A stretch of DNA of 8,125 bases from Bacteroidales bacterium UBA1725 (GTDB lineage Bacteria; Bacteroidota; Bacteroidia; Bacteroidales; UBA932): NCBI GenBank assembly GCA_002315815.1, contig DCIN01000028.1, positions 1 to 8,125 on the forward strand, in the 5' to 3' direction. The notes beneath the pieces were generated by a model. That model was not told where the DNA came from. It saw only the letters and a program-made list of their open reading frames with translations, and made no database searches. Made by a program: the position numbers and the translations under genes. Shown piece by piece: positions 1-5,923 of the stretch. Positions within the stretch are counted from its first letter, which is position 1. The number at the start of each line of letters is the position of its first letter.

Positions 1-496
1 GCTGGATGAAGTCGGCCCCCCGGGAGAGCCAGTCAATCTGGAACTGGCACTGTGAGGGAAGAACGGGCAGAAGAGCGTCGAACCTGTTCACTGTTCTGCT
101 CCCGAACACGAGCTTGTGGAATTTGAAGAAGTTGTAGCCGTGCTCATACACGTTCACCTGCAGTTCACTGTTCCCCGGATATTCAGTAAGCCTGTTGTGA
201 TTGGAGAATGTGATTATGTCATAGTCGAACTTTTCATAAGCATCGAGCACCTCGGCGGGCCAGTAGTCACATTCGTTCAACAGAGACTTGACTCTGGTAT
301 GGGTATGGAAATTGGCCCGCTTCCAGCCGAGGCTGTCGACATAATGCCTGTATGGATTGAATATGTCGGGGCCGGAGAACGGACGCGCTTCGGCGAAACG
401 GTATATCGGACTCACCGAAGTGACGAAAACCGCCAGAAACACGACCAGTAAAAGGCTTGCCAGGAGTTTCAGGGAAATGACAGCAATCTTTCTCAT
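1..496 (-). CDS. PHP-domain metal-dependent phosphoesterase-like protein, membrane-anchored, partial (3' end off the window)
   Basis: The first 165 residues of an open frame that starts at the ATG at 496-494 and is still open at the left edge. Residues 8-26 form a strongly hydrophobic segment after a basic start (MRK), so the protein is probably anchored in the inner membrane or secreted. After it comes NFHTHT (His64, His66), which matches the first metal-binding motif of PHP phosphoesterases, and then IITFSNHN (His100) as the second motif. Glu118/His119 and His127 are candidates for further metal ligands. PHP enzymes hydrolyse phosphoesters, as in histidinol phosphatase and polymerase-associated PHP domains; the substrate here is unknown. 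The start lies 17 bases after the murF stop, with GGAAAGG nine bases before the ATG, so it is probably the last or a late gene of the tgt-murF operon. The family call rests on motifs only. Confidence 0.75.
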   Translation of the reverse strand, partial: MRKIAVISLKLLASLLLVVFLAVFVTSVSPIYRFAEARPFSGPDIFNPYRHYVDSLGWKRANFHTHTRVKSLLNECDYWPAEVLDAYEKFDYDIITFSNHNRLTEYPGNSELQVNVYEHGYNFFKFHKLVFGSRTVNRFDALLPVLPSQCQFQIDWLSRGADFIQ

Positions 497-513
497 AGCA
501 CAGAACCTTTCCG

Positions 514-1854
514 TCAGAGCATCCCGAGCACTTTCTCCATACGGATGCCGCGGGAACCCTTGACGAGTATGAACATACCGGAAATTCTCTTGTCCGACAG
601 CCAGTTGGCCAATTCTTCCGAAGAATCGAACAGCAGGAATTGTTCTGCCCCGGCCGTAATATTGCCGGATCCCTCCGCGTTCACAGCCTTGCGGAATTCC
701 TCACCGACCAGACAGGCCTGAAGCCCCAGATCGCCAAGCTTGCGGACGATTCTTCTGTGCTCATCCAGCGAGCTTTCTCCTAACTCCCTCATATCACCGA
801 GGAGGGCGAGTTTCCTTTCCGCCCTGATGGATGCGAAATTGTCCAGAGCCACCGACATCGAAGTGGGATTGGCGTTGTACGCATCCACAATGACTGAATT
901 GCGCTCCGTCCTGCTCATCTGAGACCGGCTGTTGTCGGGGTTGAATGACTCCACTGCAGCTATGGACTCTTTGCGGCTCACCCCGAAGTAATCACCCACA
1001 CATATTGCGGCCAGCACGTTGGACGCATTGTATGACCCCACAAGTCCGGTATTTATTGTTCTTCCGTCCAGTTTCATCCTCAAGAAAGGTTCCGACGAAT
1101 CCGGAGCAATGATTTCCACACCCTGATAATCTATTCCATATTCAAAGAAATGACAGGGCAGACCGGCAGACATTTCCCTGAGATCAGCATCATCGGCATT
1201 GAGGAAAATCACAGAGCCCTGTCTGTCTGCGAGCCATCTGTAGAGTTCCCCCTTGGCCGCCTTGACTCCCTCGAAAGACCCGAAACCCAGCAGATGAGCC
1301 ATACCGACATTGGTGACCAATCCGTAATCAGGACGGCTGACCTTCACCAGTTTGGCAATGTCGTCGGGGTGGTTGGCGCCCATCTCGATTACGGCTATCT
1401 GAGTGTCCTGATTCATTTTGAGAAGCGAGAGAGGGACCCCGACATCGTTGTTCAGGTTGCCTTCGGTGGCACAGACCCTGTACTTGCGGGAGAGGACCTC
1501 GGCAATAAGGTTCTTGGTTGTAGTCTTGCCGTTGGTACCGGTCAGACCTATCACAGGAATCCCCAATGTCTCCCTGTGCTCTATGGCAAGTGCCGTCAGT
1601 GCTGCAAGAGTATCCTCGACAACGATAAGTCGGGAATCACCCGAAGCAGCGTCGGACGGGACGGATGCGGCAACTGCTGAGTCGGAGCTCACAACGGCGA
1701 ATGCCGCCCCATTCTCCAGCGCACGCAGAGCATAATCATTCCCGTCATAGTTTTCTCCTTTCAAGGCGAAGAAAAGTTCTCCGCCGCTGATTCTGCGGCT
1801 GTCGGTTGCGACTCTGCCGCCGCAGTCAAGATATTTCGAATAAAGTTCAGTCAT
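514..1854 (-). CDS. murF: UDP-N-acetylmuramoyl-tripeptide--D-alanyl-D-alanine ligase MurF
   Basis: Cytoplasmic ATP-dependent ligase that adds D-Ala-D-Ala to UDP-MurNAc-tripeptide, the last cytoplasmic step in building the peptidoglycan pentapeptide. The 446-residue length is normal for the family. Visible in order: an N-terminal substrate-binding domain with TDSRR (residues 17-21); the ATP-binding loop GLTGTNGKTTTK (103-114); EMGANHPDDIA (157-167); TNVGMAHL (181-188); the AKGE motif (Lys201, the lysine that is carbamylated in Mur ligases); GSYNASN (273-279); DAYNANPTSM (324-333) of the C-terminal domain; and the terminal VKGSRGIRME signature (431-440). I chose the ATG at 1854-1852. The frame stays open upstream to 1944, but that would give a basic, non-homologous 30-residue extension overlapping the dut end. 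The gene starts 17 bases after the dut stop, without a visible ribosome binding site, as is common in Bacteroidota. Confidence 0.96.
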   Translation of the reverse strand: MTELYSKYLDCGGRVATDSRRISGGELFFALKGENYDGNDYALRALENGAAFAVVSSDSAVAASVPSDAASGDSRLIVVEDTLAALTALAIEHRETLGIPVIGLTGTNGKTTTKNLIAEVLSRKYRVCATEGNLNNDVGVPLSLLKMNQDTQIAVIEMGANHPDDIAKLVKVSRPDYGLVTNVGMAHLLGFGSFEGVKAAKGELYRWLADRQGSVIFLNADDADLREMSAGLPCHFFEYGIDYQGVEIIAPDSSEPFLRMKLDGRTINTGLVGSYNASNVLAAICVGDYFGVSRKESIAAVESFNPDNSRSQMSRTERNSVIVDAYNANPTSMSVALDNFASIRAERKLALLGDMRELGESSLDEHRRIVRKLGDLGLQACLVGEEFRKAVNAEGSGNITAGAEQFLLFDSSEELANWLSDKRISGMFILVKGSRGIRMEKVLGML

Positions 1855-1871
1855 ACTGTCAATTGTGGATG

Positions 1872-2306
1872 TCACTTGACTCCGGTGCTTCCAAATCCGC
1901 CGCTTCCTCTTTCCGAAGCGGACAGTTCGGCACTTTCCTCCCAATCAATCTTCTCGTGCCTTGCCAGCACCAGTTGGGCAATCCTTTCGCCCTCCTCCAC
2001 CAGGAACTCTTCTGAAGAGAGGTTCACGAGAATCACGCACACCTCTCCCCTGTAGTCGGAGTCTATGGTTCCGGGGGCGTTAAGCACGGTGATACCTTTC
2101 TTGGCTGCAAGTCCGCTTCGCGGACGCACCTGCACCTCATAACCACGGGGAATTTCAAGATACAGACCTGTGGGGACCATAGCCCGGCCCAGAGGTTTCA
2201 GCACTATGGGGGCGTGATTTGCAGCCCTTACATCCATCCCGGCCGAGAATTCGGTCGCATATTCCGGAAGTGCATTTCCGGATTTGTTCATTACCCTGAC
2301 TTTCAT
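1872..2306 (-). CDS. dut: dUTP diphosphatase (dUTPase)
   Basis: Hydrolyses dUTP to dUMP and pyrophosphate, which keeps uracil out of DNA and supplies the precursor of dTMP. The 144-residue product has the size of the homotrimeric dUTPase family, and all five conserved motifs are present: I, AGMDVRA (22-28); II, PRSGLA (62-67); III, GTIDSDYRGEV (79-89), including the catalytic Asp84 and the tyrosine that stacks on the base; IV, GERIAQL (106-112); V, RGSGGFGSTG (133-142), the glycine-rich arm that closes over the nucleotide in the neighbouring subunit. The ATG at 2306-2304 was chosen because MKVRVMN is a typical dUTPase start; the frame is open 13 codons further up, but those overlap the upstream permease gene. 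It begins only 4 bases after that gene's stop and is probably translationally coupled to it. Confidence 0.97.
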   Translation of the reverse strand: MKVRVMNKSGNALPEYATEFSAGMDVRAANHAPIVLKPLGRAMVPTGLYLEIPRGYEVQVRPRSGLAAKKGITVLNAPGTIDSDYRGEVCVILVNLSSEEFLVEEGERIAQLVLARHEKIDWEESAELSASERGSGGFGSTGVK

Positions 2307-2310
2307 ATTG

Positions 2311-3405
2311 CTATTTTGGAGCGATTCTGTACAATACCGCCGCAATCACCGTAAACACGATATTTGGCAGCCATAGGGCCACTCCCGGAGCAAGGGTGTC
2401 CGTATATACGAACATCTCGCTGAATTTCAAGAACAGGACATAGGTGAATGCCAGGCCAATGCCCAGACCGAGATTCCAGCCCGTACCTCCCCTTCTCTTC
2501 TTGGATGAAAGGGAGACACCGATGATGGTGAGGATGAACGCAGAAAAAGGCAGTGCCATACGGCGATGTTTCTCAATCAGGGCATACATCACGCCCGTGT
2601 CCCCCCTCATCTTCTGCATTTCTATCAGTTCCTGAAGCCTGCGAACCGGAAGTCTCTCCACGGTCTTCTCGTTGCGATAAAAATCATCTATCTTGAGAGG
2701 AATCACTGTATCCTTCTGGCTTCCTGTCTGCACTTGGTCCTCAAGTCCTGTACTGTAATCTCTGAGAAACCAGTTTCTCAAATGCCAACCGTCCATAGTA
2801 CTGTCCCAGACGGCGGCCTCTGCAGTGAGTTTGCTCGTGATTCTGTTGCCTTCTATGGTCTCGAGAGTGAACTTCTGGGCCGTTTGGGTTATGGAGCTGA
2901 ATGAGCCGATATAGACGAACTCGCCCGGAGCGATTTGGAAGTGTATGTTGTTTGTCTTGTACTCGTTGTGCCACTGAACGTATTTCTCTTCGAAATCCAG
3001 TCTGCTCACATTGGACCTTGGGATTACGTACAGGTTGAGCATCAGGGAAAGAAGAGCAATCAGAAAAGCGGACAAAAGATAGGGCACAATCATCCTGTGA
3101 AAGCTGACACCGCCGGACAGTATGGCAATGATTTCGCTGTTTGCCGCCATTCTGGACGTGAAGAAGATCACGGTGATGAAGACGAACAGGGGCGAGAACA
3201 TATTCATAAAGTAAGGCACGAAGTTCACGTAATAGTCAAAGACAATGGCCTTGAGGGGTGCGTTGTACCTCACGAAATCGTCCAGCTTCTCGGAAATGTC
3301 GAAGATGATGACAATGCCTATTATCATAACGAGTGAAATGAAGAAACTCATTATGAATTTCTTCATTATATACCTGTCGAGAATGCCCGGCTTCCAGATT
3401 TTCAT
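2311..3405 (-). CDS. LptF/LptG-family (YjgP/YjgQ) lipopolysaccharide export permease
   Basis: Inner-membrane permease of the Lpt machine, which pulls lipopolysaccharide out of the inner membrane and passes it to the periplasmic bridge using the LptB ATPase. The 364 residues match the usual LptF/LptG size. The layout is also right: three N-terminal membrane helices (about 16-36, 62-83, 104-128), a periplasmic beta-rich domain (about 130-265), then three C-terminal helices (about 282-300, 311-327, 340-358). Family signatures are SEIIAILSGGVS (90-101), the cytoplasmic loop expected to contact the ATPase, and a KHRRMALPFSAFILT stretch at about 279-293. Sequence alone does not tell LptF from LptG, so no symbol is given. 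Its ATG overlaps the tgt stop by four bases (ATGA), which shows coupling to tgt. Confidence 0.93.
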   Translation of the reverse strand: MKIWKPGILDRYIMKKFIMSFFISLVMIIGIVIIFDISEKLDDFVRYNAPLKAIVFDYYVNFVPYFMNMFSPLFVFITVIFFTSRMAANSEIIAILSGGVSFHRMIVPYLLSAFLIALLSLMLNLYVIPRSNVSRLDFEEKYVQWHNEYKTNNIHFQIAPGEFVYIGSFSSITQTAQKFTLETIEGNRITSKLTAEAAVWDSTMDGWHLRNWFLRDYSTGLEDQVQTGSQKDTVIPLKIDDFYRNEKTVERLPVRRLQELIEMQKMRGDTGVMYALIEKHRRMALPFSAFILTIIGVSLSSKKRRGGTGWNLGLGIGLAFTYVLFLKFSEMFVYTDTLAPGVALWLPNIVFTVIAAVLYRIAPK

Positions 3406-4532
3406 AGGCGGGAAGATATTTTCTTCACCGTCGCATCCTTCCAGGATCGGAAGTCTCCGGCCTCAATATGGGCGCGGGCTTGTGAAACGAGGTCCAGATA
3501 GAAGGCAAGATTATGCTCGCTGGCTATCATTGCAGAGAACATCTCTCCGGCAATGAACAGATGGTGAAGGTAGGCCTTGCTGTACGCTTTGTCAACAAAT
3601 GAGGTGCCGGAAGGGTCAAGTTCCGAGAAATCGTCCGCCCACTTGGCGTTGCGCATATTCATTATTCCGTTCCAGGTGAAGAGCATTCCATTGCGTCCGT
3701 TGCGGGTAGGCATCACACAGTCAAACATATCCACACCTCTGGCAATGGCCTCGAGTATGTTGGCAGGAGTGCCCACCCCCATCAGATACCTTGCCTTGTC
3801 GCGTGGAATCACAGGTTCCAGCACCTCGAGCATCTCGTACATCTGCTCCGTAGGTTCGCCCACAGCCAGACCTCCAATGGAGATGCCCGCCTCTGCAAAT
3901 TCGAGTGCGTGCTCAGCCGCCTCCACACGCAGTTGCGGGTAAATGCATCCCTGTATGATGGGGAAGAAAGTCTGATCATAGCCGTAAAGGGGTTCCGTCC
4001 CGTGGAAGCGGGCCGAGAAGCGTTCCAACCAGTTCTTGGTGAGGTTCAAAGACTTCCTGGCATACTGGATATCGGCGTCACCGGGGCAGCATTCATCAAG
4101 GGCCATAATGATGTCGGCTCCTATGATCCTCTGAGTGTCCACGTTGTTCTCCGGAGTGAAGATATGCCTGGAACCGTCGATATGGCTGTGGAAAGTGCAT
4201 CCTTCCGGAGTGATTTTCCTTATCTGGGCGAGGGAGAATATCTGGAATCCGCCGCTGTCTGTGAGTATTGGACGATCCCAACCCTCAAACTTATGCAGCC
4301 CTCCCGCGGCCTTGAGTATGTCCAGGCCCGGACGGAGATAAAGGTGATATGTGTTGCCGAGAATGATTTGTGCACGCACATCCTCCCGAAGATCCCTGTG
4401 ATACACCCCTTTCACGCTGCCCACAGTGCCCACGGGCATAAATATGGGAGTATGAATCTCCCCGTGCCCTGTCTGAATGAGGCCCGTGCGCGCCGCGGAC
4501 TGCGGGTCGGTATGCAGTTTGGTGAATTTCAT
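3402..4532 (-). CDS. tgt: Queuine tRNA-ribosyltransferase (tRNA-guanine transglycosylase)
   Basis: Exchanges guanine-34 in the anticodon of GUN tRNAs (Asp, Asn, His, Tyr) for preQ1, or for queuine in some gut bacteria, on the way to queuosine. The 376 residues match the bacterial family (375 in E. coli). Visible are TPIFMPVGT (28-36), ILGNTYHL (57-64), TDSGGFQ (91-97, Asp92 the expected general acid/base), GGLAVGEP (220-227, contacts the base) and DMFDCVMPTRNGRNG (268-282), which holds the expected nucleophile Asp271. Odd point: the CxCxxC zinc motif normally near 300-312 is missing; the region reads DFSELDPSGTSFVDKAYSKA, although the usual fourth ligand, a histidine in SEHNLAFY (His340), remains. 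From memory, Bacteroides homologues look the same. First gene of the minus-strand operon; the start at 4532 fits homologues, which also begin M-x-F. Confidence 0.96.
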   Translation of the reverse strand: MKFTKLHTDPQSAARTGLIQTGHGEIHTPIFMPVGTVGSVKGVYHRDLREDVRAQIILGNTYHLYLRPGLDILKAAGGLHKFEGWDRPILTDSGGFQIFSLAQIRKITPEGCTFHSHIDGSRHIFTPENNVDTQRIIGADIIMALDECCPGDADIQYARKSLNLTKNWLERFSARFHGTEPLYGYDQTFFPIIQGCIYPQLRVEAAEHALEFAEAGISIGGLAVGEPTEQMYEMLEVLEPVIPRDKARYLMGVGTPANILEAIARGVDMFDCVMPTRNGRNGMLFTWNGIMNMRNAKWADDFSELDPSGTSFVDKAYSKAYLHHLFIAGEMFSAMIASEHNLAFYLDLVSQARAHIEAGDFRSWKDATVKKISSRL

Positions 4533-4536
4533 CTTA

Positions 4537-4544
4537 CAAACTTA
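4537..4544 (-). promoter_or_regulatory. Candidate -7 box for tgt (possibly leaderless)
   Basis: Read on the minus strand this is TAAGTTTG, an exact fit to the Bacteroidota -7 consensus TAnnTTTG. It ends only 4 bases before the tgt ATG, so transcription would begin at or within a few bases of the start codon. The -33 region is weak: the four bases 20 upstream read TTTT rather than TTTG. It could be a real promoter giving a leaderless mRNA, or a chance match. Confidence 0.4.
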
Positions 4545-4591
4545 CACAAAATCCGGCTAAACAGAAAACGTAAGTTTGCAGGTAAGCCGGA
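4537..4591. repeat. Two interleaved inverted repeats in the tgt/nupG divergent region
   Basis: The 9-base arm CAAACTTAC (4537-4545) is matched by GTAAGTTTG (4570-4578), and the 7-base arm TCCGGCT (4552-4558) by AGCCGGA (4585-4591). Both pairs are exact, both have arm centres 33 bases apart (about three helical turns), and they interleave rather than nest. The arms cover the candidate tgt -7 box and the -33 element of the nupG promoter, so they could be operator half-sites. Part of the 9-base match follows from both arms containing a TAnnTTTG box. Confidence 0.5.
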
Positions 4592-4606
4592 AAAAATATA
4601 CTTTTG
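4575..4606 (+). promoter_or_regulatory. Bacteroidota-type promoter of the nupG-like gene
   Basis: TTTG at 4575-4578 forms the -33 element and TACTTTTG at 4599-4606 forms an exact TAnnTTTG -7 element, separated by 20 bases, the expected spacing for the Bacteroidota primary sigma factor. Transcription should start near 4611-4614, giving a leader of about 18-20 bases before the ATG at 4631, too short for a riboswitch. Confidence 0.8.
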
Positions 4607-4630
4607 CAGACAATTCAAACACTTCCAAGT

Positions 4631-5923
4631 ATGAAAAATACCAATATCAGCCTCAGGCTTGTTCTGATGAACTTCCTCGAGTTCGCCGCGTGGGGAGCCT
4701 ACCTCACTTCTCTGGGGCGCTACCTCGGACAGATAGGTATGGGACCCCAAATCAAATGGTTCTATGCAATGCAGGGCATAGTTTCTATCTTTATGCCAGC
4801 CATTATGGGCATCGTTGCGGACAGGAAGATGCAGGCTCAGAAAGTGCTGTCGCTCTGCCACGGACTTGCCGGGTTGTTCATTCTGGTATCCGGATTCTAC
4901 TGCAGACAGGCGGGGGCAGCAGTGGAGTTCGCCCCGCTCTTTGTTCTCTACAGCTTGAGCGTGGCTTTCTTTATGCCTACAATCGCAATATCCAACTCCG
5001 TGGCTTACAATGCACTCGAAGCCCGTGGCAAAGACCCTGTCAAGGATTATCCCCCCATCAGGGTGTTCGGCACCATCGGATTCATCTGCAGTATGCTCCT
5101 GACCAACTTTCTGAAGATAGGAGGAACTGCAATGCAGGATTCCTACACACAGCTCATCTCTTCCGGAATCTTCAGCTTTGTTCTCTGCGGCTACGCCCTC
5201 AGCCTCCCCGAGTGTCCGGTTAACGGGAAGGCGGAAAACAAAGGACTTGCGGAAGCACTGGGACTCAAGGCATTCTCCCTTTTCAAGGACAGGCAGTTTG
5301 CGATTTTCTTCATCTTCTCGATGCTGCTTGGCGCTTCCTTGCAAATCACCAACGGCTACGCCAACACCTTTCTGGGTTCATTCGGGGAGAATCCCGCATT
5401 TGCTGACAGTTTCGCTGTCAAGAACTCCAACGCTCTGATTTCATTGTCGCAGCTTTCCGAAACTCTGTGCATACTTCTGATTCCGTTCTGTATGAAGAAA
5501 TTCGGCATCAAGAACGTGATGCTCATAGCGATGTTCGCCTGGGTTTTCCGTTTCGGCTTCTTCGGACTCGGACGCCCCGATATGCCGGGAGTTCTTCTCT
5601 TTGTCCTCAGCTGCATAGTATATGGTGTGGCGTTCGACTTCTTCAACATTTCCGGTTCGCTCTATGTCAACGAGAACACAGGCAAGGACATACGTTCGAG
5701 TGCACAGGGTCTGTTTATGCTGATGACCAACGGTCTGGGTGCCACCATCGGGACTCTTGCTGCAGGAGCGGTCGTGGATGCCTGCGTGTACAGCACCGCG
5801 ACTCCGAACTGGAGCAAGGCTTGGTATATCTTCGCAGCCTACGCTTTCGTGGTGGGCGTGGCTTTCTCCTTCCTCTTCAAACCTTCCAGGAAACAGGAAG
5901 CGTCAAAGGCGGCCGGAATGTGA
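4631..5923 (+). CDS. nupG: NupG-family nucleoside:H+ symporter (major facilitator superfamily)
   Basis: Inner-membrane proton-driven importer of nucleosides. The 430-residue product is mostly hydrophobic, consistent with twelve membrane helices, and resembles E. coli NupG along its whole length: FLEFAAWGAYLTSLG (15-29), MPAIMGIVADR (55-65), DYPPIRVFGTIGFI (139-152), FFIFSMLLGASLQITN (226-241), SLSQLSETLCIL (271-282), IVYGVAFDFFNISGS (329-343) and RSSAQGLFMLMTNG (355-368). The residues I recall as contacting uridine in the E. coli NupG structure appear conserved (Arg144, Thr148, Phe151, Gln238, Asn241, Gln274, Glu277, Tyr331, Phe335). The ATG at 4631 was chosen because MKNTNISLRL fits the family start; the frame opens at 4604, but that codon lies inside the -7 element. 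It is transcribed alone, divergent from tgt, and its last 21 bases overlap the potD end on the other strand. Confidence 0.94.
   Translation: MKNTNISLRLVLMNFLEFAAWGAYLTSLGRYLGQIGMGPQIKWFYAMQGIVSIFMPAIMGIVADRKMQAQKVLSLCHGLAGLFILVSGFYCRQAGAAVEFAPLFVLYSLSVAFFMPTIAISNSVAYNALEARGKDPVKDYPPIRVFGTIGFICSMLLTNFLKIGGTAMQDSYTQLISSGIFSFVLCGYALSLPECPVNGKAENKGLAEALGLKAFSLFKDRQFAIFFIFSMLLGASLQITNGYANTFLGSFGENPAFADSFAVKNSNALISLSQLSETLCILLIPFCMKKFGIKNVMLIAMFAWVFRFGFFGLGRPDMPGVLLFVLSCIVYGVAFDFFNISGSLYVNENTGKDIRSSAQGLFMLMTNGLGATIGTLAAGAVVDACVYSTATPNWSKAWYIFAAYAFVVGVAFSFLFKPSRKQEASKAAGM

Noticed and set aside
1855..1944. Upstream extension of murF giving 30 more residues
   Set aside because: The extension is basic, unlike any MurF N-terminus, and is simply the dut 3' end read in another frame. 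The ATG at 1854 gives a normal MurF start.
2741..2974. Short minus-strand open frame within the LptF/G gene
   Set aside because: Out-of-frame translation rich in Arg, Gln and His inside a well-supported coding frame, with no homology seen.
4571..4578. Second plus-strand -7 box (TAAGTTTG) upstream of nupG
   Set aside because: No TTTG or TTG lies about 20 bases upstream of it, and its TTTG is better explained as the -33 element of the promoter whose -7 box is at 4599-4606.
4533..4630. preQ1 riboswitch or other structured leader between tgt and nupG, suggested by the interleaved repeats
   Set aside because: The nupG leader after the mapped promoter boxes is only about 20 bases, and the tgt leader would be almost absent. 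The repeats lie mainly upstream of both predicted starts, so they would not be in either RNA.
3909..4634. 241-codon open frame on the plus strand opposite tgt
   Set aside because: Antisense to a clear Tgt coding frame, with no recognisable motif, and its end overlaps the nupG start. It is a shadow frame.
4529..5344. 271-codon open frame on the minus strand opposite the first half of nupG
   Set aside because: It lies antisense to a well-recognised NupG frame, its translation is low-complexity polar sequence with no family resemblance, and it would run through the divergent promoter region. It is a shadow frame.
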